A stretch of DNA of 64,000 nt from Xiphias gladius (taxonomy: Eukaryota > Chordata > Actinopteri > Istiophoriformes > Xiphiidae): NCBI RefSeq assembly GCF_016859285.1, contig NC_053402.1, forward strand, positions 1,689,003 to 1,753,002. Direction: 5' to 3'. Positions 26,382 through 56,700 of this stretch are shown here, piece by piece. A model generated the notes under the pieces. That model did not search any database. It was not told the DNA's origin and saw only the letters and a program-made list of their open reading frames with translations. The stretch's first letter is position 1. Each line of letters begins with the position of its first letter. The position numbers and the translations under genes are program-made.

Positions 26382-26383
<2 letters not shown>

Positions 26384-26433
<50 letters not shown>
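26384..26433. repeat. (TA)n microsatellite
   Basis: About 25 TA units, preceded by a CT-rich stretch, roughly 430 bases before the scpep1 ATG. Confidence 0.95.
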
Positions 26434-26436
<3 letters not shown>

Positions 26437-26770
26437 TTAATTTTTATATATAAATCTTTGTATGAAGTCTTGTTTGGTTTGTACTAGTTTATTGAAATTT
26501 TAGGAGCAGGCAACACCAAAGCACATCGTCATCTGACATCAGAAGGCCTTTGTAGGTCCTGCTTTACCTGAACCTGTGTAAAACTATGTCTCACTTCTGT
26601 TAAATTCACAGTTTATCCGTGTATTCCTTTGTGTGCTGAAATCAAGCTTGTGTATGATATATTTCGCCTGGTTGTTTGTTCCCCCTTTCCTTCGGTTGAT
26701 GGTGACGGACCTACACAATGGAACCTCGCAAAGGTCATTTTAAAACTGAGGGCGAGGGAGAGAAAAACAG

Positions 26771-26864
26771 GAGGTGGGTCAGCTGACTCCGGGTGTGGTC
26801 ATGTGATTGCTCGTAACAATAAAGCTCCGCGGAGCAGAGCCACCCGCACGTTTGAGTCTCAACA
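26771..26864 (+). promoter_or_regulatory. scpep1 proximal promoter with E-box palindrome and M-box/CLEAR-like site
   Basis: The 94 bases before the scpep1 ATG hold a perfect 10-base palindrome GTCAGCTGAC (26778-26787) and, 10 bases on, GTCATGTGAT (26798-26807). The latter contains TCATGTGA, an M-box/CLEAR-type core bound by MiT/TFE factors such as TFEB. The region is GC-rich and includes GCTCCGCGGAGC, a second palindrome. TFEB control of lysosomal genes is established knowledge; occupancy here is inference. Confidence 0.5.
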
Positions 26865-44682
<17,818 letters not shown>

Positions 44683-44840
44683 TCCCCCCACTCTGATGCC
44701 AGCTGGAACGGCTCTGACAATCACAATAATCACATGACCTTTTTATAATTCACTTTCTGCTAAACCAAATTAAAAATCTTAGTCCTCCTTGATTACAACA
44801 AAGACCTGTGTACATTTCAGCTGTAACACCGATAAAGACT
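44683..44840 (+). other. scpep1 3' UTR
   Basis: DNA after the stop codon with no perfect AATAAA; a GATAAA variant near 44831 is the first candidate poly(A) signal, and AATAAA occurs at about 45013. Confidence 0.4.
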
Positions 44841-44944
44841 GTTTCTTTTTTCTTTTTGTTTCTTCTTCTCTGGTACAGTAAACATTTCAAATATGCTCTT
44901 TTCATTCTAAGAATGTGAGAAACCTGGAAAACTACATATCCAGA

Positions 44945-45345
44945 CCTAAAGTATTTGGACAGTTGCACTTTATTTGTTCTTCAGGCTCTGAGCTGCGGCA
45001 CATTCAATTAGAAATAAAAATAATGTAGACTGTATCGAAGTGCCAAGTCTCAGCTTTCATTTGAGCAGCTTTGCATCAAATTATAAAGAACTGTGGAAGA
45101 TAAAATGGAGATTATGAAGTTAATTTGTTTACAGTGCCTATGAAAAGTATTCATCTTGCCCTGCAAGGGGTTTTTATAAGTTTTTTTTTTTTTTTTAATT
45201 AAAAAAAGATTTTTCTTAAAATTCTTCCTTTTGCAATATCAAAGTATTCACTTCCTTTACCATGATCCACCTGGTGTGGCCAGCTGTTCCAGGAAGATGA
45301 CCTGCGATATGTTAACTGGATGTAGACACGTCAATACTGTATCTG
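44945..45345 (+). mobile_element. Two short Tc1/mariner-like end fragments
   Basis: CTAAAGTATTTGGACAGTTG (44948-44967) and ACAGTGCCTATGAAAAGTAT (about 45132-45151) are typical terminal phrases of two different fish Tc1-like families. Each is followed by a short decayed stretch only. Confidence 0.45.
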
Positions 45346-45739
45346 AGAATGAAGTGAAATAAACGGATGATCACATGTTGCAGTTTATTTTGTTATGATG
45401 ATGTGGCAGGGGATCTGGGGTCGCCATCATTCATTTCTACATGTAGGAACTTAGCAAATCCATTTCAGACAGTATCTCCACTTACTGAATATTTTGCACA
45501 TTATTTAAAGCATCCAGCAAGATACTGTAGTCAGTTTTTTCCTTTCAAGTATTCACAATAGTTTAAAAAAATAATTAAAATACGGTTTTCCAAAATTATC
45601 CTTTTTTTTTTTTGTTGAACTTTCTGCTCAAATCAACAAACACCAAATACGCACTAGTAATAGATCTCTTGGTGATCTTATTGACAGGCACAGTGTCTCC
45701 TTTTATTGCCATGCGGACACCCCGCCGTACAGTTTTCTG

Positions 45740-46165
45740 CATCTAAACTCCTTGTTGTTGTCCTGCAGCATTGTACTCTCAAATACTTATCTCACTGATT
45801 TCAGGAATAACATTAAACCTTATTCCTAAAATCTGGGAGTACTATTTGACAACAATCTTGATTTTAAACCACTAAGGTAGTCCAGTCTTGTTTTTACCAA
45901 TTTAGAAATATTGCTAAGATACGACCTATGTTCAATTTTGCAGACACCAAAGCGATTATACTTTCCTTTTAATCTCCTCTAGCTTCGATAACTGTAATGC
46001 TTTTTTTATTGGTATGAATAAAAAATCTCTTAACCACCTCCAAGCCGTCCAAATGCTGCAGCTGGGCTTTAAACCAAAAATTTGATCATATCATATCCTA
46101 TTTTAGCCTCCCACCATTGGCTGCCTGTATGAATTGACTTTAAAATTTTAGTTTTTAAATTTTGT
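45740..46165 (+). mobile_element. LINE (L2-like) ORF2 C-terminal fragment, decayed
   Basis: Plus-strand text reads, with frameshifts, as LGVLFDNNLDFKP-, IAKIRPMFNFADTKAII-, CNAFFIGMNKKSLNHLQAVQ- and HWLPV-like segments, the usual order after the reverse transcriptase of L2-type LINEs in fish. Confidence 0.65.
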
Positions 46166-46639
46166 TTAGCCTAAACAACCATTGAACGTGGCTCAACACA
46201 GGAGGGCCAGCTCCTCAGGTGAGGACTCAGCACTTGCCCACACATGAAGGATAAAGGACACTCCCTCGAGGACAACAACGTACATATTTTGGATAGGGAG
46301 GACAGGTGGTTTGAAAGAGGAGTGAAGTAGGCTATCTGAGTTAAGGTAAAGAAGCCATCCCTCAACAGAGGAGGAGGTCTACAACACCACTTATCCCCAA
46401 CCTACAATACTGTTCTTTTATCCCCTTCCCAGGAGTTTCAGCAACCATGCACACTTGGCCTCTCTTGACTCCAACGATTCTAATGACGTTGTTACAACAG
46501 CCAGGAAAAATTAAAAAAAAAAAAAAAAAAAAGGTCCTGAGCCACTTTTCCTTCCCCTCGATGGAAAACGTCATGAGGTCGGGGAAAGATTTTAAGGAGA
46601 ATTCATAAGGACTTGGGAAAAGACAACCGAGCCGAGAGA

Positions 46640-47740
46640 ATCCGACTGCATTTGAACTAGGCCTTTTTTTCTTTAAACAAGTTTTATTAACAACACATGG
46701 AAGATAAGTACAATGACAAACGCAGTACTGTAAGTCTACAATTCAAATAAGGTGTCCTGTCCAAAACAGAATCACACCACCTAAGGAAGGATGTTTTCAG
46801 TTTATAGACATGGTACATTTAACCATCAACTACTCATAGGAATTAACAACATAGATATTGTAAAAAATAAAAACAAAACTAAAAAAAAAAAAAAAAAATT
46901 CTAATATAATAATAACAGGAAGGGAATATACGAGTAGAGGAATTTGAGCCATTAAAATGATAATCAAATAAAAATAAGGAATTGAGCAAGGGGCCAGAGT
47001 AAATTCTATTCAAATGTAAGTATCTTTTTTTATACATTTGTAAAGTAGAGAAAATTCCTTTTTCAGTGCATTCCACATTGGGTGGTAGTGAAATGACATT
47101 TATGTATACGGTATTTTGTTATAATGATGATATTGTTAACTAGAAAATTCTGCAGGGAATTGTGGGACAGCATTATCTCTTTTACTATTGTAAAGGATGG
47201 TCCGGTGTATCCTATGCCACTAAAGGAGATAAGAAAGGAAGCATTGACGCTCCTTTCATTAGCATTTAAAGACTTTAACCAATTCTTATCATGGCTGTCA
47301 CTAATATACTTCCAGGTCACTTCAATCGTTAGGAACCTTCCTAAGCAAAAAAGACTTTGACCAAAGCCCAAGTGAAAAATCAAGTAAGTGGACACTGAGT
47401 TTTTTTGTTTTTTTTTGGTTAAAAGAAACCTTGGATTGGGTAAAGTATGTGAAACAAAGCAAGACAGAATAACTCAAGCAGATTAGCATCACGTTCATCG
47501 TGTTGTTTGGTCAATAGTACTACTTTGCCTTCTTTTACCAAATCCAAGATTTAGTGACTTTCAGATATAAAAGTAGCCAACCAGATAGTGTGGGATACTC
47601 ATATTGTCAACAGCCATAACAGAGGCTTCTAAAACCGTCTTCCTGGCTTTTTGAGCCAAAAGCCAATAGGTGAGGAAGACAATTTGTCAGTAATTGAAGT
47701 GCTCCAACTTAGAAATGTTGAGTTTTACATCACAGTCATG
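46640..47740 (-). mobile_element. L1-like LINE 3' relic
   Basis: The minus strand (47395-47063, then 47076-46879 after a frameshift) gives GQSLFCLGRFLTIEVTWKYI, then IIIITKYRIHKCHF and KGIFSTLQMYKKRY, like the C-terminus of L1-type ORF2. It ends near 46665 in a T-run on the plus strand, consistent with a 3' A-tail. The upstream limit near engase is unclear. Confidence 0.45.
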
Positions 47741-47752
47741 CTTGTGGCACCA

Positions 47753-47758
47753 TTTATT
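47753..47758 (-). terminator. Candidate poly(A) signal for engase
   Basis: AATAAA on the minus strand lies about 42 bases past the engase stop codon. The DNA beyond it looks like the 3' part of a LINE relic, so the signal may come from the transposon or sit at its edge. Confidence 0.4.
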
Positions 47759-47799
47759 AAAGAGTAAGGGGGCAGCAGCCTGCTAACATTTATCCAAAC

Positions 47800-50700
47800 T
47801 CATTCTGTAGCTCTGTCCTCTGTGTAGCTGAGGCTTCTTCTTCCCCAGTGACTCTCTGGGACCAGGAAGCCCTTCCTGATCACTGGTTCCACTACCAGCT
47901 CCAGTAAGCCAGGGGGCTCTGGCACTACCAGCTCCGTTACCCTAAACAGATTAGAATACGCCCGTCCCACCAGAACTAGCTCACCCGGGAGAATTCGGGG
48001 ATCAGGTCCTCTCAGCCGACGCCAGTATACCCTGAAGTGGCGTACAAGTTTGGTCGGGTAGTCCCAACGCAGAGTTGCACTGAGGTACAGGCAGGGAGAG
48101 GTGGACTCTGGAAATGTACCAGCACCACGCAGCCACACCACGTCATAAATGCACAAGCCCTGAACCAGCTCAGGGGGAACCTGCAGACTGGCTACATCCA
48201 GGAGCTTGTAGAGAAAGTGAGAGAAGCGGACAGACAAGAGTGATTAGAAAGGGAAGAACTATCAGGTACCTGTATTACATTTACTAGAAGAGGCTCAATT
48301 TCATGGGGAAAATTTATGGACCTTGCTGCTGACAATTTGCAGTCGAAACATTTAAAATACCTGAAATATTGCAGTTGCAAGTGGCAGTCACATACTGGAA
48401 TAAGTTGAAACTGCCATTAAAATGGAGGTGCTGACAGAAGTTAAGTATCAATGTAGGTGTAAGCACTGAGTGAATTATCAGTTGAAATCAAAGAGCTAAA
48501 AGGAGTGGAAAATTAAGTAAATGTTCAAGACATGACAGGAGCTGAAATGGCAGTTGAAGTTTAGGTGATGAACTGAGCTGGAATCAGCTGAAGCAGACGT
48601 CCTGTATAACTTAGGGAAGAAACTAGTGTCGGCTGAAGTGTAAGCACCGAAGACAGTTGGAATATCTTTGTGTATGAACAATAGAGGTTGTGGGAGTCAA
48701 AAAAGGTGACGTTGTTTTGGTTTTGGTGAAAGGGTGAAAGGGTTTCAGAAAGGGATATGCACCGATTTTGGCTCAATGGTGAATGTTAGTTGTAGAGTAA
48801 GAGGTGAATGCAGTCGAAATGTCAATATAGGAGTTCGTTTGCATGGGAAAAAATGCCTATATGCCTAAAAAGAATAATAATGATGATTAAATATAGGAAT
48901 TTGACCCACACCACACCCCATTCAGGATTTTTATCCAGGTTGGCAGCTTTAATCTGCATCTGTAATGATGTGCATTCTAGAGATCACATTGAACACAATG
49001 GGCTCCCAATTTCTCACCCTGATCTCTCCGACCCTGCAGCTGAAAGCTGTGTCCTGAGGCTCTCCACTCCGCTGGATGAGGATACAAACTTCTCTAAGAG
49101 CACAGTCATGAAGCTCCAACTGCGAACAGCTGCACACAGTGACATGAAGAGGACAGAAAGACCAGGGATTCAGACAACTGTAATGAAATCCCACAATTTC
49201 AACCACGTAGGTAGAGAAAAACTTCTTGGATGGGCAACTGACGTCCCCAGGGAGAGGCCCTGGTGACATGGAATTCAGTTAGTAAAAGAACTTTCCGATT
49301 TCATTGCTCAGTCTGTCACGTTGCTCAAACATTGTATTGTTTTCTCTGGCCCCATACCGTTTCTCCAACGGCACGGGTCTGAGATTTTCAGCCGGCTATA
49401 CTCTTTGGATGCCGGGCTGTGTAAATGGTGAAACCTTAACAGGTTTGGATCTGTGATAGAAATGTGATCTTTCCTGGCTGCACAAGGCCCTCTATAGCCC
49501 TGATGGTCTGCACAGCCTCCAGTAGATAGCAGGGGCTGAAATGCTGGCCTTAAACATTAGCAATTCTCTTCACTTATGTTATCTTCACATACCACCTGTT
49601 AGCTCTTTCCCTGTTTATATTGGTAAACAGACCTCTGTATTTCAAACACAGCCACATAAACAGATGATATGATGATTTGAGAAAAGAAGAAACAGGATAA
49701 ACCAGATATCAATCCGAACAATTCCATTCTAGCAACTCTGTAAGTCAGTCAAATATCCTTTCATATTAAGCAACACAGTGTCTGTACAAGGGGAATAGGC
49801 TACAGTCCCTGAAATATCATTGACTGAATTTTATTATTGAATACTGTTCAAAGAGCCCATATACAAAGACACCATCATAATGAGCTATTAGTTGCAAGTG
49901 TTGGCAAGGTCAATAAGTGAAATCTTATGTTTGGATTCTATTTTCCGACTTGCCGCTTAAGCCGTTGATTCAGGTCGGCACAAGCAGCACTTGTGGTTTT
50001 GTGTGCATCTCCTCTTGATGCCTTTGACAGTTCTGCTCAGGCTTTCTTCACAAACACAGTTGGGTTTGGCATGTTGAATATCAGATCTCTGGCAGAAATA
50101 GTTTTAGCCATTTCCTAAATGCAGTCAGGCGAGTGTCCAGGTCCCAATGGTTTCCCAGCATAATTTTTTAAGACGTTCTCTTTGCTACCCTTCCCACAGT
50201 TGTGGGAACTGTGTTCAGTTCTACCTAAATCCTGCATACAAGGTTCCCTCCCTCTATTATTTTCTGAGGCTTGCATCACGCTTATGCCCTGTCCACTCAC
50301 ACACAATGGTACAATGGTTGGCGGACATCATGTACCGCTTAAATCTTGAGGAAATCAGATACTCATTTCAACATTGAAAACGGAAATGCCAGGAAATACA
50401 GTGCCATTTTTTAAAATACATTCCAGACCTTGTAAATGTTGTGCAGTTTAGCTACATTACACACAATTCACTCATTCATCGCAAGTCCTTGTTGCGGCAG
50501 TTAGATGTCAGTGTGGATAGCTCACTGGCAGTGACACACACACACCCTTTGTTTTGTTTATGTTCATTGATGTTTAGTTTACATGTTGTCATTGGTGCCA
50601 GCGGCAGTTATTATATGCTCATACTCGTCTCTGATTTCTCTTTAATGACCCAACAGCACTGCACTTTTATTATGCCCTACAAAACCTCAATAAAAAGATT

Positions 50701-53700
50701 TCGATTTAAAAAAGATTTTACTTATCCCTTTTAAAGCATTTCATGGCTTGGCTCCTAGTTATATTGCTGAATTGCTGGAGCCCTATGAGTCAGAGCACTG
50801 TCTCAGATCCTCAGTCAGGGCTCGTCTGGTTGTTTCAGAGTCCCAGCTCCAGACTAAAGGTGACCAGGCTTTTTCTGTCAGGGCCCCTAAGCTATATATG
50901 TGTGTGTGTGTGTGTATAAATTTTTCTTTTTATATATATAATTTTAAAAAAAGCCTTTTATTAGATTTTATTATAGTATAGTTTCCTAGCTTCACTTTGT
51001 TTTAAGCCATTGTTTTTGCTTTTTTTATATGTGTTTTATTTGTTAATTTTGCTGTTCTGATTTTTTATTTATGCTTGGAGCATTTTATCCAATTTTATAA
51101 CAATTTTTTCATTTGCTGCATCCTTTTTTTAAAGGTGGTTTGGTTTTGTTTTTCTCAGTAAATCAGTTTGTAACATTGTTTCAAAAGGTGCTATATAAAT
51201 AAAGTTAATAATAATAATAAGAATGATAATAATGATAATATGACACAATAGATCAATAGGCCTACAGTGAAATTACTACAGGACACTGTAGAGAATATAG
51301 GAAACCACCTGAAAAACTTGCATTGCTGTCACCCACAATAGGATAGGGCTATTGTGGGGGACAGGGACTAAGAGAGGCTGTCTCATAAAACAATATAATA
51401 ATAATACAAATACATCTCAGCCACCGAGAGGTGGGGGTGTCTTAACGGCTCTGGCGAAGTGACGTCTGTGTTGAATCTCCTCGGGACCAGGTGTGTCTTA
51501 CGTATGAACTTATCAGCAAACAGCTGTCAGTGGACGCTTTACTTGAAAACTTTACTTTTACTAAGTTGATCGGGTGACGGACCCCATCAACTTAGCTGGA
51601 CCCGATTATCTTAGCTGTTACTGTTAGCTTGTTTGTAATTTGTATGCATTACCTGACAGTCCAACCATCTGGATTCAAGTTTCCACATAGCTGAGAGAAC
51701 TGGCTCACCAACTGGTCCCCCCCATCTAATACCTCAGGAAACACACCGGTAACTGCAGACACAAAAAACACGCACAGTTAATACTTGGCAATAGCTGAGT
51801 GAACATTGAACCCATGGAGGTGGATCTGTTTTGGTTTGAGTTTGAGTGGCAGCCAGTGGAACCTAACAAGTATCAACAAATCTTGGAAGCTAATATCCCT
51901 GAGTCTGACGTACCTGAAGCTGAAAAGGGATTGGATATTTCACAAGTAAACCGGACTTCATGAAAGACCATTTTCATATTCTTACTGTCTCTTAATGTTG
52001 TTATGCTTGTTTGCATAGTGTGTTCCAAGTCGAATGCAGCAAACCCTCTTAATTACACAAACTTGTTGTAAATTGCATGTAACAACCTTTCGAATCCCTT
52101 TCCATATCTCCATAAGTTTAACTTTCATCCTTTGCAAATACCTTTTTTACGTAACATACTGTTTTAGTGCTAGCTACTACATTAATTAGCATTTACATTA
52201 ATTAAGATAGCCCATTTGCTATACTGATTATCCTGTTGAGGGTCGCGGGGGGACTGGAGCAAATCCCAGCTGACATTGGGCAAGAGGCTAGGTACACCCT
52301 GGACAGGTCACCAGTTCATAACACGCCTGAACAACCATTAATGCTAACATTAGCACCTACGGGCAATTTAGAGTTGCCAATTAACATCACTTGCATGTCT
52401 TTGGACTGTGGAACAAAGCCGGAGGAAACCCATGCAGACATGGGAAGAACATGCACATCTCACACCTTCAGAAAGGCCCCGTTCGGCCAGCAGGTTTGAA
52501 CCCAGAACCTTCTTGCTGTGAGGCGATGGGAATTAACATTAATTAGCCACCAATTATATAATCTACTGCCGAGGACGTTGGTCATATTTACCAGGGAGGG
52601 CAATGGTCAGCACTGGCTATAAATGAGAAGCCATTTAACGTTACCTGCATTTTTTCAACATTCGACTTTGCTAATAAAAGCAATGAGGAGAGATGAAAGG
52701 TTTGACTAGAGGTTCGGAGCTCAACAAATTTGGGTATTTTGCTGACCGCAAAACAGATCCAAAATTGAATCGGCTACCAGACCCCATCCCTAAAAACATT
52801 CTTCAGAGCCACAGAAGACTTTATACAACACAGGCTGAGCGGGACTTTTCGTGATGAGTAAACTAAACTTCTTGTGTAAATTTGGTGTTTGAAATTGCCT
52901 CACATATAACAATAATTATTAGAACATGATTATAGCTGACATAGGTTCCAGCCCCCCATGATGGCCCTGTAAAGGATAAGCAGATATGGACAATGGATCG
53001 AGTGTAAGAAACTCACGTTTGACATCCTGGATGTGTGTGCAAAGACTGGCATCTGTTGTCTTCAGCTCCAGGGAGACTGTGATCCCAGCAGATGGCTTAT
53101 AGATGAGGCTCACCAGGGTCTTGGATGCCAGGGGTACATGGAGGGAGAAGATCCTGTTAGATACAGAATGGACACACAGAAACAACAGGTTCACTGTGCA
53201 CGAGCTGCCGGACTTGTGTGTTTGGGTAAGTGATATTGCAAGATCACTTTTTTCCCCTACGTGAAAAGGTGAACAGAAAACACACACACTTGGCACAAAC
53301 TGGAGAAGTGTGAGAGACAGGGATGAGGCCGTCGAGTAGCAGCGAGCAGCCTCCATTCCAGGCATCCTCCGGGCAGCCGCGGCTCCTCAGCCAGCCCTGG
53401 CCCTCCAGTTCTGTATGGTAGTACATGGGCTGGATCTCCTGGGCAGTCAGGTTGAACCAGCTCCTCTCTGTCTCATGCTGCATAGACATAAACCAAGACA
53501 GCAATAATCAAGCAGGCATATAAAACTTCATTTATACTATGCATTTCACCCAACAAACACTGTTAATGCTGGAGCATAACTAATGCTGTCACAGTTTCCA
53601 GCAGCTTGGAGCATACAAACTGAGCAGCCTAAACAATACTGGATTTGAAAAACCAGTAGGTCTGTCCCAGTGACCTTAAAGGTCTGACAGACAGGCGTAT

Positions 53701-56700
53701 ATCTGACAGGTGTGTCAGACAGGCACAGTGGGACAAAACCCTGTAAGGCTTGTACAGATGTTAAATCAGTTCTAAAATGAACTAGAAGTTAGAGGAGAGA
53801 TGTGATGAATGGTGTGATATACTCTTTTTTTTTTTACAACACTGAAATTCTGAATTAATTTCAATTGGTTCACAGACTTAAAACAGCCATCCAGCAGCTG
53901 CATGTAGACTGAAAACTAGAATAGAGATTATGGACGGAACAGGGCTTTGCAAAAGGGTAAACTAAGACTCTTGGCCCTATTTTTGTGGCAGTGTAACAAT
54001 GAGTGCGAGCAGTGCTCCTACAGTTTGATATTCCTGATTTTGAAATTGGCTTTGTCTGTCTGTGGGGTATTTTGGTGCTCAGCACAGCATATGTGTGACG
54101 AAAGAAACAAACAGGTGAGAGGTTTGTTAAAATGAGGGAGCACAAAGTGAGTTATTGGTGTTTTGGTGGAAATGCTGGAAACAGATGTTTCAGAAGCACA
54201 TCTGCTTCTGTTGCAATGGAATACGGTACCCAATTTGGTGATTTTGATAACAATAGCAAACTAAATACTTGCAGCAAATGTGCTGCAATAATGGAGTGAT
54301 GCATAAAATGTAAATTAACAATTTTAATTAAACACTCCAAATCAGCATCAAAAATTAATATGTAATGGGTTTACGTAAAGAATGTCAGTAAATCAGCATG
54401 TATTAATGAAGTATTACGAGTGATTCATCCAGTATCGGTTATCCACAGCTGCCTAATACTGTTTAAAAAGATTCTCCTTTGGTTCCTTAAATCCCTGCAG
54501 CCATCCCACACACACAGCCAATGATAAATCTGAAGCCTCTGTTTGGAGTAGTGCCATTACGCACAACGATCCGCCATGTTTAGCTTTATTAAATTACATG
54601 CAAACAACACCAGGCTGCTACAAAATAACCACACAGACCTCTACACACATCAGACTGGTTTGTTATAATAGTGTTAGCATTCTGCTTTTTCATGCGCGAA
54701 ATGTTGGATATCAGGGTTTATTAGTCCTGTGCATTACAGCCTTATTGTGCCAAAGTGGCATTTTATGTTTTATTCCTGAAATGCATTATGGTGCAAACAT
54801 TGCTGTGTCACATTCTACATTATGATGTAACCATTTATGATGAGAGATTTTTGAATTACGACTGATATAGCGTCTGACTGATGCAATGCTTCATCAAACT
54901 ATTTAATGATTTAACATTGGACTTATTAACTGTTTAAAAAACACCACATCATCTGCCTTTGGCTGCAGATCTGTGGTGCTCTGTGTTCACGTCATGCCAC
55001 TCTGCACCCTTCAAATAACAATATGATTTCCTGGAGAAGCTCTCTCCATTTGCCGATCTGTTGTCATGCTTCACAATGATTGGCTAAGTCATTCTGACCA
55101 CTGATGTGATTGGCTGAGAATGTGTTTATTAATCATCACACCCTCTGAGCTATATTCCACTTCAGCCAGCATTTTTGTACTTTTCACTGCCGCACACACA
55201 TGAACCAAAAAAGCGGGTATGCGTGGGGACGCCGACACAGCCCATGCACCAAAGACCTACTGCTTTGCACTGACCATTGCGCTTGTGAAATTAAAACAGG
55301 GAACTCAAACTAAAAAAAGGTGAGCAACCTAAGCATTTTGTCAAGCTGCTGAGGTCTGCAGCTTGAAGCAGGATACGTTCTTTTTGGAAAATGTAACTGT
55401 TAGAAGTCACACAGCCCTTTCACTAAGAATACCTTCTGATGAGTGTAGCAATAAAAACTCAGTACAAGATGCAAAGAAACAAATATTTAAAAGGATAAAT
55501 CACTTCATCGTGACATCAATCCAAAGCATTGCAGTGTTCTTGGCTACCTCAAAGCTTTTTTCTACACAGTTCATCTTGTATCAGGAGTTTCGTGCGGTAT
55601 CTTTGAGAAAACTGATGAGCACTGGCATTAACAAGCAGTAATGGTAATCTCGTCAATTTCCCTCTTCCCCCTCCTTCAGTACCTTTCCCCTCCAGTAGAC
55701 AGCCTTCCCAAAGCCCTGGCAGAAGGAGGAGATGAAGGGAAGAGGCGAGGTCGGCCTGTGGATGTACAGGTAGTCTGATAGAAGAGCCCAGAACCTGCAG
55801 GAAGTTTAGGAACATCTCAACCTCTAACTAACATGCACTGCATTTTTTTTACTTCTGCATTCTAAATTAACGGGTGATTAATGAGTGTATTAAAGTCAGT
55901 CTAAATATTGCATCAATCTCACATGTCCTGATTCTTGCGGAATTCGGTCTTATCATTGTGGGCCTCATACACCCAGCCTGGAGCAAAGATGGCTGCAGAG
56001 AAGTTGTGCTTCCGAATGATTTCCAGTGCCTGAAGAAGATGCATACTGTCAATGATCTGCTAGCTATGAACGCTTATTCATAAAAAGACACACCTGATCC
56101 ACAGCGCATACCTTATTTGTTTCAAACATTCCTCCTACCACCTTGCCTCGGGCGAACACGTCTACCCCGATGTAGATGTCAGCCTTGCGGCCTTGGACCC
56201 CACTGTAGTCCCTCATCCACTCCAGGTTCTGCTCTGTCCAGTTGTAGTTGGTAAAGAAACCATCACAGGCATCAAAAAACATCCTATAATGGTGGGTTTG
56301 AGATAAAGTGTTTTATCCGTAAGTTACTAATGAACTGCCAAATTGTCATAATCACTTTGGTCGTCAAAATGGACACATTTTAATGGTTGACCAATTTGTT
56401 TATATTGAGTTCTGTTACTAATTTTAAAGTTTTCAAACAATAAAGGAGATCTGTCTACCTGTTGGACTGATTAAGTGCATTCTGCCAATTAAGCTGTCCA
56501 TTCTCAATCACACTGTCGTACCACAGGACCAGGCTCCCAGAGACTCGCTCGTGCATCTGGTCTGTCAGATAGCGCAGGAACAAAGGTGTGTTCTTCACTG
56601 CAACCTCCTGCAAGCAGAGGACAGCACGCACAATCTGTTTGTATTACAGGACACTCTATACTACAGTAAGCATGGTAAACTTTGATGTGTTTAAGAGAAG

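Noticed and set aside
48808..49266. 152-residue plus-strand ORF
   Set aside because: Largely antisense to engase exon 13 and its flanks, which explains the open frame.
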